A stretch of 64,000 nucleotides of DNA from Collinsella sp. AF23-2 (GTDB taxonomy: Bacteria; Actinomycetota; Coriobacteriia; Coriobacteriales; Coriobacteriaceae). Numbering within the stretch: the first letter of the stretch is position 1; each line of letters begins with the position of its first letter. Made by a program: the position numbers and the translations under genes. Location: the NCBI RefSeq assembly GCF_003459245.1, contig NZ_QRVG01000010.1, positions 1-64,000 on the forward strand. The letters run 5' to 3'. Shown in pieces: positions 40,402 to 47,970 of this stretch. The notes beneath the pieces are model-generated. The model did not search any database and had not been told where the DNA came from. It worked only from the letters and a program-made list of their open reading frames with translations.

Positions 40402-40618
40402 ACGTGGCTCCAATCTGCCTCGGGGACTTACTGTACTGGCTATGTACCCATTGCCGTGCATTTAATCACGCGGATTCCCAAAGACCCGAATAACGATTGC
40501 TTGATACCGCATACCGAAGTCTCGCACTTTTCTGTGGCAAAGTGCGCTATAGGAGGGAGCCGGCGACTTTGTATTTGGTCCCGAAAATTGGCTTTGACCT
40601 GCTGGTTTTATAGAGATG
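40402..40618. other. hpf upstream region
   Basis: About 200 bp with no gene. It contains the hpf promoter region and leads to the terminator of the gene at 40719. No specific site is recognised. Confidence 0.4.
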
Positions 40619-40652
40619 AAAAAGCCGGGCTCCCCTATTGGGGAAGCCCGGC
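40619..40652 (-). terminator. terminator of the binding-protein gene
   Basis: A 12-bp GC-rich stem with one bulge (40624-40635 with 40640-40652) is followed on the minus strand by TTTTTCATC. Confidence 0.88.
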
Positions 40653-40718
40653 AGTGCGTGTTGAAACCGTGAAGGGGCATCTCTCCTAGCGCATAGGAGA
40701 CACCACCCCTAGCAATAA

Positions 40719-41744
40719 CTAGCTATTAAGCTTGTTAATGTCGTCGTCGGTGATGGTGTCTTCCTGGCTGGACGATTTGTCTTCGGAGGATGCGGTCTCA
40801 TTGTTGGAATCGGAGGACTCGCTGCCGGAGGATGTGGTCTCGCTGGACTCAGAGTCGCCCGGCTGCACGTTAGCGCCCGAAACCGTCTTAGTGGTGAGGT
40901 CGTAGGGCATCGTGCCGTACCAGACGCAGTGGACCGCCTCGAGCGTGCCGTCGGCCGTAATACCGTCGAGGGCATCGCTCACGGCACGACACAGTTCGTC
41001 ATTGGACGAAAGGCCTGCAACACCAAGCGTCGAGGGCGCCTCGAGCGCACCGACATAGGAGATCTCGCTCATCAGTCGCGCAAGGTAACCGCCAGCCGTG
41101 GAGTCGCAGATCACATAGTCGACCTCGCCGGACTCGAGCGCCTCAAAGCACTCGTTGATGTTGGAGTAAGTCTTTTGGTTGGAGGTGATGCTCTGCTTAG
41201 CAAGCGCCTCCTGCGAGGCCGAGGACATCTGGATACCCAGAGTAGACGTGTTAAGGGTATCGGTGGAAACGCTCAGCGACCCACCATCGCTGGTTTTACC
41301 GAACACGGAAGCGGCATCGTACAGGCACGTGCCGAGCGAGCTAACGTCCCCATCCGTGGAGTTGATCTCGCCGATAAAGATATCAGCCTTTTTGTCACCG
41401 AGCGCGGAACCCGCCGAGGACGCATCGACAAAGGCGACCTTAAGGCCCATGCGGCTTGCGAGGGCGCGGGCAGCGTCGACTGCATACCCCGTGAGCTCGC
41501 CGTCAGCGCCCTGCATGGCCTGCGGCGCATCGGAGGTATCGAGGGCAACCGTCAGGGTACCGGGGGTGACCAGGGCATCATCCGACACCGCGGGCGTGAC
41601 GGTCTCGTACTCGATCTGGTCGATCGTGGGAGTCGTGAACGTAGACAGCGGGTTGAACGCGCATCCGCTCAGGCCCAAAACGGCGATGACCGCTGCGGTC
41701 CCAGCACCTAACCGAGCCGCGTGCATCAAGCTGCCCCTCACCAT
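40719..41744 (-). CDS. lipoprotein, amino-acid-type solute-binding protein
   Basis: This 341-residue lipoprotein has a signal peptide ending in lipobox LSGC near residue 28. It continues with a family-3 solute-binding domain (LTVALDTSDAPQAMQ; LTGYAVDAARALASRMGLKVAFV; ADIFIGEINST; YVICDSTAGGYLARL). A Ser/Glu/Thr-rich low-complexity tail of about 50 residues ends the protein. No ABC permease or ATPase gene adjoins it. I used the ATG at 41744; the ATG at 41726 has a closer GAGGGG and is an equal candidate. The frame stays open to 42125, but that extension would precede a signal peptide and is unlikely. Confidence 0.82.
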   Translation of the reverse strand: MVRGSLMHAARLGAGTAAVIAVLGLSGCAFNPLSTFTTPTIDQIEYETVTPAVSDDALVTPGTLTVALDTSDAPQAMQGADGELTGYAVDAARALASRMGLKVAFVDASSAGSALGDKKADIFIGEINSTDGDVSSLGTCLYDAASVFGKTSDGGSLSVSTDTLNTSTLGIQMSSASQEALAKQSITSNQKTYSNINECFEALESGEVDYVICDSTAGGYLARLMSEISYVGALEAPSTLGVAGLSSNDELCRAVSDALDGITADGTLEAVHCVWYGTMPYDLTTKTVSGANVQPGDSESSETTSSGSESSDSNNETASSEDKSSSQEDTITDDDINKLNS

Positions 41745-42191
41745 GTCCACTACCCTGCCTTCTGTGTCGTATACGATCCGTGCGTTGCGCGGAATATCAG
41801 ATTGTTCCCACCAGCTGACCTGGTATTTGACCCCACACTTGCGCACCGGGGTGTTTGCTCGGGAGGCCGCAGCCACCTTCACGACTGGCCCGCTCGCCCG
41901 CGAGGCGGTATTGCCCCAAAGAAAGTAGAACGGACGGTGCGGCTTACATCTAGGACGCGCCATGATCGCGCCGCGCGCACGCGGTCGCTTACGTGGATCC
42001 CTTTGACCGCGTCTGTCTTGGACTAGGACGGGCATTTCGTCCGTCCGCAACCACAGCCTGGTAGGAACGTAGCGCATTATAGCTAAGTTCAAGCTAAAGT
42101 TTAAGGTTAGGGGCGTCATTCGCATCGCGAGTACAGATTTCGCAGGTCAGGACGGGCCGCACGCGCCATCTTCACTGCCACAAAACCACCC
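41745..42191. other. gap between the binding-protein gene and comF
   Basis: About 450 bp holding the upstream, probably untranslated in-frame extension of the binding-protein gene and its promoter region. An Arg-rich in-frame segment at 41745-41964 (ARPRCKPHRPFYFLWGNTA at its start) shows no recognisable domain. Confidence 0.4.
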
Positions 42192-42998
42192 CTACCAAAC
42201 ACGTGCGATAGCAAGGCCATCGACTGCCGCAGCGCCGGCACGCTTGAGCTCCGCCGAGGCTGCTGCCATGGTCGCGCCCGTGGTGATAACGTCATCGATA
42301 AGCAGTAAGCGGCGGCCGTGCACGTCCTCAACCGTCTCGTACATGCCTTGGGCACGCTCGCGACGCTCCTCACGACCGAGTTCGCGCTGGTCGCCATGCC
42401 CGTACTTGACGAGGGCATCGAGCAGGGGAACACCCGACAGCTCGCAAAATGGGCGCGCAATGGCCTCCATATGATCAAAGCCACGCCGCCGAAACGCTGC
42501 CGCCGTCGCAGGCACAAACACCACCGCATCCGCACCGGACAGCACACCTCCGTAGCGATCGGGCGCTACGACCTGGGCATGCAGGGCGGTGTCGTAGAGC
42601 AGCTCCGCCAGATACGGCGCCAGGCGTCGCTCGCCCGCGTCCTTGTACGCTTTAATGATGCGCGGCAGCGGATGCGCATAGACGGAGCACGCCAGGCAGC
42701 GGTCGAGCGCCTCCGCCATTGCCGAGGACGTGCCCTCGACCGAACACTCAGTGCACAGCAAATCCCCAAACGGGGCGCCGCATCGGGTACAGCTATGACG
42801 TGGGTCGATGAGCGTGAGCGCAGCCAGGCAGTCTTGGCAAATAAGCGTACCGGCGCGCTCGCAGCCGGCACATCGTGTTGGCGACAACGCCTCAAGCGCC
42901 TCGTGCGCCGCCTGCTCGGCAAACGATAGCGATTCGTCCGCAAACGGTAGGATGCCGGCACCTTGCAGACGGCTCAATATGTTCAGATGGCTCTTCAA
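42192..42998 (-). CDS. comF: ComF-family phosphoribosyltransferase-like protein
   Basis: This 268-residue protein has an N-terminal zinc-ribbon (Cys43, Cys46, Cys54, Cys57, then SCTRCGAPFGDLLCTEC) and a C-terminal type I PRTase domain with the PRPP loop LLLIDDVITTGATM. ComFC proteins are needed for natural DNA uptake in known competent bacteria. It follows ricT in the tmk-holB-ricT series. The start is TTG at 42998. The GGGAGGG ribosome site lies inside the second arm of an 11-bp hairpin (43003-43036), which could limit translation. Confidence 0.87.
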   Translation of the reverse strand: MKSHLNILSRLQGAGILPFADESLSFAEQAAHEALEALSPTRCAGCERAGTLICQDCLAALTLIDPRHSCTRCGAPFGDLLCTECSVEGTSSAMAEALDRCLACSVYAHPLPRIIKAYKDAGERRLAPYLAELLYDTALHAQVVAPDRYGGVLSGADAVVFVPATAAAFRRRGFDHMEAIARPFCELSGVPLLDALVKYGHGDQRELGREERRERAQGMYETVEDVHGRRLLLIDDVITTGATMAAASAELKRAGAAAVDGLAIARVW

Positions 42999-43002
42999 GA
43001 CA

Positions 43003-43036
43003 CAACCCTCCCTACGTTCGGTCGCAGGGAGGGTTG
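43003..43036 (-). promoter_or_regulatory. hairpin covering the comF ribosome-binding site
   Basis: A perfect 11-bp stem (43003-43013 with 43026-43036). On the minus strand its second arm is AGGGAGGGTTG, ending 5 bp before the TTG start codon. It may also help end ricT transcription, though no T-run follows. Confidence 0.55.
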
Positions 43037-43100
43037 TTGATTCAGCGCTATGATACCCCGATGCGCTCGGGGCAAGGCGAGCAAAATCCGCTCGCGGGCG

Positions 43101-44801
43101 TTATTCGCCGGCGGGCGGTTGTGGTGCAGACGAAGACGGGGTCGAGCCCTCGCCACCATCCTGGCGCGGCTTGCGGGAACGGCGACGGCGACGGCGCTTT
43201 TGGCCCTGGTCGGCCGAGCCCTCGCCACCGCGATCCTCGCGCGGCTCGCGCTCGTCGCGAGCGGCGCCACGCGAAGCCTTAGCAGCCGCTCCCCCGCCAT
43301 CTCCGGGACGACGGCGCGTGACCTTGACCTCGCCATCCGAGACCTGATCGGCCACGGAGGGCACTGAAGGCTTCTGCTGCGCGCCCGAGGAATGGCGACG
43401 GCGCGGACGCGGCGCGCGCTCATCCTCGCCACGTGACTTGCCGCCCTTGTCGGCAGACGCATCGGAGGCCGAGGCGCCCTTGGAAGCGGCACCAGCCTCG
43501 CGAGCAGCTGCGGCGCGGAAGGCGTCCTCGCGCTCCTCGCTCGACAGATGACGGCGGCGGCGACGTGTGGGGTTCATGCCACCGCCGCGATTCTGCTGCT
43601 GGGGTTGCTGAACCTCGCGCTCGCGAGAGGCGTTCTTGCCCGCGGCTGCAGCCTCGGCAGCATCGCCCGAGCCTGCGCGCTTGCGACGACGACGGCCACC
43701 GGCGGCCTCCTCGGCCTCAGGCGTTGCGGCATTGCCACGGCCCTTTCCGCGGCCACGACCCTCGCCCTGCCCCTGACCGGCGCGAGCATCGGATTCAGCA
43801 TCGCGACGACGGCGCTTGGGCATCGACGTACCGGCCAGACGGTCGGCGCTCGACAGGCCATCGCCCACGTCGACGCCGTTCTCGCGGTCGAGCTCCATAA
43901 GCGCCAGACGCATCTCGGGCGACTCGATGCGCTCGAGCACGTCGCGCGTCACGCAGTCGGGGCGGCAGTTGCAGCCCTGCTCGGCGGCCTTCTTTTTGCA
44001 GCCCTCCGAGCAGGTCATATCGGCCAGGTTGACCTTAAAGACCTTGCCGTTCTCCAGGCGCAGCACCAGCTGCTCACGCGGCGTGTCATATTCCTGAATA
44101 CGCGCCTTGCCGAGCGGCGTATCGATGAGCGTCTTCTTTTTGGGCGCACGGCTCTTAAAGTCCTTGTACGCTTCGAACTCATAGCGCAGGCAGCACATCA
44201 GGCGGCCGCAAACGCCGCTGATCTTGGAGGAATTGAGCGGCAGGTCCTGCTCTTTTGCCATGCGGATCGAGACGGGCTCAAACTGTCCGCCAAAGCGCGT
44301 GCAACAGAGCTCCTGGCCGCACTGGGCATAGCCGCCCACCAGGCGAGTCTCGTCGCGCACGCCGATCTGGCGCATGTCGACGCGAATGTGCAGCGTCGAG
44401 GACAGATCCTTGACGAGCTGGCGAAAATCGACGCGCTCCTCGGCCGCAAAGTAGAACACGGCCTTCTCGCCGCCAAACAGGTACTCGACGCCCACCGGCT
44501 TCATCTCGAGGTCGAGTTCTTTGACCAGACGGCGGAAATCGACCATGGCCTCGTCGCCCTGGATGGCAAGATCGTCGGCAAGCTGCAGGTCGATGTCGCT
44601 CGCCACGCGCAGCACGGGCTTGAGCGGCTGACCGATCTCGTCTTGCGGCACCTCGAAGGGATCGGCCGTAACCAAGCCGATCTCGGTTCCGCGCTCGGTG
44701 GAGCAAATGGCATAATCGGCCTCGAGGATATCCAGGTCCTGCGGGTCAAACCACAGGTCGCGCGAGGCGTAGGTAAACTTAACGGGTACGACTAACGGCA
44801 T
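43101..44801 (-). CDS. ricT: PSP1-domain protein (RicT-like) with a long disordered tail
   Basis: This 566-residue protein has a PSP1 core in its first ~290 residues (VVPVKFTYASRDLWFDP; YAQCGQELCCTRFGG; KISGVCGRLMCCLRYE), as in B. subtilis RicT, which acts in an RNA-processing and phosphorelay-tuning complex. The Cys clusters fit Fe-S or metal binding. About 230 residues follow that are Arg/Ala/Gly/Glu-rich and disordered (RRRRR blocks), unusual for RicT and likely nucleic-acid-binding. It overlaps holB by 10 bp, preserving the tmk-holB-ricT order. I used the ATG at 44801. Confidence 0.88.
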   Translation of the reverse strand: MPLVVPVKFTYASRDLWFDPQDLDILEADYAICSTERGTEIGLVTADPFEVPQDEIGQPLKPVLRVASDIDLQLADDLAIQGDEAMVDFRRLVKELDLEMKPVGVEYLFGGEKAVFYFAAEERVDFRQLVKDLSSTLHIRVDMRQIGVRDETRLVGGYAQCGQELCCTRFGGQFEPVSIRMAKEQDLPLNSSKISGVCGRLMCCLRYEFEAYKDFKSRAPKKKTLIDTPLGKARIQEYDTPREQLVLRLENGKVFKVNLADMTCSEGCKKKAAEQGCNCRPDCVTRDVLERIESPEMRLALMELDRENGVDVGDGLSSADRLAGTSMPKRRRRDAESDARAGQGQGEGRGRGKGRGNAATPEAEEAAGGRRRRKRAGSGDAAEAAAAGKNASREREVQQPQQQNRGGGMNPTRRRRRHLSSEEREDAFRAAAAREAGAASKGASASDASADKGGKSRGEDERAPRPRRRHSSGAQQKPSVPSVADQVSDGEVKVTRRRPGDGGGAAAKASRGAARDEREPREDRGGEGSADQGQKRRRRRRSRKPRQDGGEGSTPSSSAPQPPAGE

Positions 44802-45919
44802 TTCAGTGCCTTCCTGATATCGAACAGCATGACCTCGATGGCCAGCTGGGGAGTAACGTTTCTGGCGATGTTGCGCTCGGCGGTCGCGACTGCCTCGAGC
44901 GCCCGTGTGGCACCCGCAACATTGGTCGCGGCGGCAAGCCGCCCGATCGTGTCGCACGCGTCTTCGTTCACCACGTCGGCTGCCTCGTCCTGAAGCGTCA
45001 GCAGCACGTCGCGCATGAGCGTCCGCGCGCTCGCCAGCGCTTCCATGATACCCGAACGCTCGCGCGCGTTGAGTTCGCGCTTGTTGCGGTCCTCAAGCTG
45101 CTTCAATGCTCCACGCGACAGGTAATCGGCGTTTTGCTCGAGCACCTTTTCCTGCGTGGACTTGACCTCGGCGAGCGGCGCCTTAACGGCGACGATGAGT
45201 GACTTGGCGCGGCTGAGCACGTCGGCCTCGTCGGCGGCGATAAGCGAATCGATGGCGCGAACCATCTGACGGCGGGCGTCCTGGCGCTCGGCGCTCTTGA
45301 GGAACTCGATGCCACGCGTGGGGCTTCCCGCTACGGCGACGGCCATGCGGCAACGCGCAGGGTCCTGACCGGTGGCGCGGCTCACGGCCTGCGCGGCGAC
45401 GGCGGGCGACACCAGCCGAAACGGCACGCACTGGCAGCGGCTCACGATGGTGGGCAACATCACGTCTGCCGAGGTGCCCAGCAAGATAAACATAACGCCC
45501 TCGGGCGGCTCCTCGAGTGTTTTGAGCAGTGCGTTGGCGGTGTTGGCGCGCAGCTGCTCGGCACGGTCAATGATGTAGACCTTGGCCTTGGCACGGATGG
45601 GCGCCAGAGGCACGTCATCGAGCAGCTCGCGGGTCTGGGCGATGAGGTAGCCCGTGGCGCTCTCGGGCGTGTAATAGTGCACGTCGGGGTGCGTATGGCG
45701 GGCGACGCGCACGCAGCTATCGCATGAGCCGCAGCCATCCTGCTCGCACAGGAAGGCTTGGGCGAGCGCCCACGCGGCGTCGAGCTTGCCCGCGCCGGGC
45801 GCGCCCAAAAACAGGTAGGCGTGCGATGCGCGACCGCTGGCGACGGCATTGGTCAAAAAGTCGCGCACGCGCTCTTGGGTGTCGAGCTTGGCCAGCAGGC
45901 TTGCCTGAGCGGGGGCCAT
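44792..45919 (-). CDS. holB: DNA polymerase III subunit delta'
   Basis: This 375-residue clamp-loader subunit has GAPGAGKLDAAWALAQAFLC near the N-terminus. The Zn-binding Cys cluster (CEQDGCGSCDSC), the AEQLRANTANALLKTLEEPP segment and an SRCQ motif follow, all as in the DnaX/HolB AAA+ group. The P-loop ends GKLD rather than GKT/S, as in delta' proteins that do not hydrolyse ATP. The ATG at 45919 lies one base past the tmk stop codon, with AGGAGG upstream. Confidence 0.9.
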   Translation of the reverse strand: MAPAQASLLAKLDTQERVRDFLTNAVASGRASHAYLFLGAPGAGKLDAAWALAQAFLCEQDGCGSCDSCVRVARHTHPDVHYYTPESATGYLIAQTRELLDDVPLAPIRAKAKVYIIDRAEQLRANTANALLKTLEEPPEGVMFILLGTSADVMLPTIVSRCQCVPFRLVSPAVAAQAVSRATGQDPARCRMAVAVAGSPTRGIEFLKSAERQDARRQMVRAIDSLIAADEADVLSRAKSLIVAVKAPLAEVKSTQEKVLEQNADYLSRGALKQLEDRNKRELNARERSGIMEALASARTLMRDVLLTLQDEAADVVNEDACDTIGRLAAATNVAGATRALEAVATAERNIARNVTPQLAIEVMLFDIRKALKCR

Positions 45920-45920
45920 G

Positions 45921-46604
45921 TTACTCGGCCTCCTGGGCAAGCGCGGCGGTGACGGCGTCTTGCGGAATGTCGAGACCGTATGCGCGAATCTGCTCGACCG
46001 TCTTCTCGAAGACTTCCTCGACGGTCGCAGTGGCGTCGATGAGTTTTACGCGGTTTGGTTCCTCGGCGGCAATGGCGCAAAATCCCTGGTAGACACGCTC
46101 TTGGAAGGCCATGCCTTTTGCCTCCATGCGATCTGCCGCGCCACGGGCTGCCATGCGTAGCGCCGCCTGCTCGGGCGTGATGTGGTAGACGAGCGTGAGC
46201 GCCGGATGCGTACCGGCGACAGCCAGGTTGTTGGCATCGCGTACCATCTGACGGTCGAGGCCATCGGCAAACGCCTGGTAGCAGGTCGTGGAATCGTAGA
46301 AGCGATCGCACAGGACCACCTTGCCGGCAGCGAGGGCGGGCGCGATGACCTCGTGCACCAGCTGGGCACGGGCGGCCTCATACAGCAGCAGCTCGCAAGT
46401 GTCGCCCATCGCCGTATTGGCGGGGTCGAGCAGCAGAGCACGGATCTTTTCGCTGATGGCGGTACCGCCCGGCTCGCGCAGGCTCACAACCTGGTAGCCA
46501 GCGAGTTCGAGCGCGCGGGCAAGCAGGCGCGCCTGCGTGGACTTGCCGGCGCCATCGACGCCCTCGAGCGTGATAAAGCTATGTTGAGCGGGCTCAAAAG
46601 CCAT
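45921..46604 (-). CDS. tmk: thymidylate kinase
   Basis: This 227-residue kinase converts dTMP to dTDP. It has the P-loop EGVDGAGKSTQA (about 14-25), the DR motif in LCDRFYDSTTCYQ and a lid region. It is the first gene in tmk-holB-ricT-comF, the standard order in many Gram-positive bacteria. The 240-bp region upstream, shared with the divergent zinc-ribbon gene, contains a 69-bp inverted repeat. Confidence 0.94.
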   Translation of the reverse strand: MAFEPAQHSFITLEGVDGAGKSTQARLLARALELAGYQVVSLREPGGTAISEKIRALLLDPANTAMGDTCELLLYEAARAQLVHEVIAPALAAGKVVLCDRFYDSTTCYQAFADGLDRQMVRDANNLAVAGTHPALTLVYHITPEQAALRMAARGAADRMEAKGMAFQERVYQGFCAIAAEEPNRVKLIDATATVEEVFEKTVEQIRAYGLDIPQDAVTAALAQEAE

Positions 46605-46708
46605 GGGCGCAGCCCCTTCCTACAAGGCGCGTAAATGCAGATATATATCAACCAAGCCATGATACCCCAGTGCTCGGTGCGTCCCCAATGGCTAAAGGCG
46701 CCTTTCCA

Positions 46709-46777
46709 AAGTTGCGGTGAAATAGGGACTGATTGAAGCTCTGAGACCGCCAAACAGTCCCTATTTCACCGCAACTT
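46709..46777. repeat. 69-bp inverted repeat with perfect 23-bp arms
   Basis: Arms 46709-46731 and 46755-46777 are exact complements (the left starts AAGTTGCGGTGAAATAGGG) around a 23-bp loop. A GTCCCCAATGGCTA box lies just upstream (46682-46695). It is in the divergent promoter region of tmk and the zinc-ribbon gene. Confidence 0.88.
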
Positions 46778-46845
46778 ATGATGGGGAATTTTGGATGCTG
46801 GGTATAATCGTCGTATTGCATTGAAATGTGGCGAAAGGAGTGGCA

Positions 46846-47829
46846 ATGTCTCGGTATTGTGCCTCGTGCGGCAAGCTTCTTGCAGATGATGCCAAGTTCT
46901 GCACCTCGTGCGGTGCACCCGTTGAGCAAACAGCCGCGAGCGATAGCCAGCCCGCTTTTGAGCAGACCGGCTCCCTTGATACGCCGCAAGCCAAGGCGGA
47001 CGACTCCCTCGCCTATAGCCCCGACCCCGCCGCAAGGACCGAGGCCGTCGAGACCACGCAGCGCATACCCGTCGCGAGCGGCTCGCCCCAACAGCAGCCG
47101 GCTCCCGCATACGCGCCCGCTTCGCCACAGACCCCCGCTTCCAAAAAGAGCGGCACCGGGCCGCTTATCGCCGTTATCGTTGTGCTGGTGGCGATCATCA
47201 TCGCCCTGGTCATCTTCTTTGCAATCAGACCGTTCGACAACGCCGCCACGCAGACGACTGCCGAGGTAGCTAAGCTGCACCATGACGTCGACGACGATGA
47301 CCTAAAGCCTCTCGGCGATCCCAACAGCCTGTACGACGATGATGACGATGACGACGAGGATGGCGGCGAAGCGACCCTCTCCGAGCAAAACCTCTACCGT
47401 CGCCTGAGCGAGTACTACGACCTGCTCGAAGACCTCGACAACTACGTCCGTGGCTGCGCGCAGAACTTCAACGGCAACTATCTGGAAGAGGATCGAACCA
47501 CCCGTCAAAATCTCGCCGACGTCGCCGAGCGCACGGAGGACACCATCGAGCAGTATTACGACATCGTCGAGGACCTGGACGTCCCGACGAGCTCCAAAAA
47601 CTACAGCTCCTGGAAGGACATCATCGCCCTGTACGACGACCTGGATCACCGCATTGACGCAATCTGTGATGCCTGGGAGATCAGCCTGAAATACGCCAAG
47701 CCTGCGGACCACAAGAATGAGATCGTGGCGCCGCTGTCGCGCGACAACGTGGCGGGCACCAATGACAATAAGTACCGCCTAGACTTTGAGGAGCGCTATC
47801 CCGGCGCCAAACCCGTCGAAGTGAACTAA
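46846..47829 (+). CDS. zinc-ribbon membrane protein, unknown function
   Basis: This 327-residue protein starts with a zinc ribbon (YCASCGKLLADDAKFCTSCG), then has a Pro/Gln/Ser-rich linker (about 35-110), one membrane helix (about 113-138) and an extracytoplasmic domain. That domain opens with a very acidic run (DDDDDDDEDGG) and continues as a helical bundle rich in Tyr and Asp. AAAGGAG precedes the ATG. Such single-pass zinc-ribbon proteins are common in Actinobacteria with unknown roles. Confidence 0.82.
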   Translation: MSRYCASCGKLLADDAKFCTSCGAPVEQTAASDSQPAFEQTGSLDTPQAKADDSLAYSPDPAARTEAVETTQRIPVASGSPQQQPAPAYAPASPQTPASKKSGTGPLIAVIVVLVAIIIALVIFFAIRPFDNAATQTTAEVAKLHHDVDDDDLKPLGDPNSLYDDDDDDDEDGGEATLSEQNLYRRLSEYYDLLEDLDNYVRGCAQNFNGNYLEEDRTTRQNLADVAERTEDTIEQYYDIVEDLDVPTSSKNYSSWKDIIALYDDLDHRIDAICDAWEISLKYAKPADHKNEIVAPLSRDNVAGTNDNKYRLDFEERYPGAKPVEVN

Positions 47830-47847
47830 CGCTTTGTCGTTCCCGAG

Positions 47848-47905
47848 CCGGCAGTTAGGGACGTTCCTAAACTGCCGGCAGAAAAAGAACGTCCCTAACT
47901 GCCGG
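47848..47905. repeat. 58-bp inverted repeat with perfect 19-bp arms
   Basis: CCGGCAGTTAGGGACGTTC (47848-47866) and its exact complement (47887-47905) flank 20 bp that repeat part of the arm (CTAAACTGCCGG). It lies between convergent genes just before their shared terminator. The AGGGAC element recurs in the repeats at 46709 and 59381. Confidence 0.85.
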
Positions 47906-47910
47906 TCAAA

Positions 47911-47948
47911 AAAACGAGCGAGGATCGCGGGGTCCTCGCTCGTTTTTT
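47911..47948. terminator. bidirectional terminator
   Basis: A stem CGAGCGAGGA/TCCTCGCTCG (47915-47924 with 47933-47942) with A-run and T-run flanks serves the convergent zinc-ribbon and topA genes. Confidence 0.9.
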
Positions 47949-47970
47949 GGGCAATGTTTCGACTGCGCCG

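Noticed and set aside
41745..42125. N-terminal extension of the solute-binding lipoprotein
   Set aside because: It would place about 127 residues before a clear lipoprotein signal peptide and lipobox. Two good starts (41744 and 41726) lie directly before the signal peptide.
42116..42547. Open frame of 143 codons overlapping comF
   Set aside because: It is a shifted frame inside the comF coding region with no supporting features.
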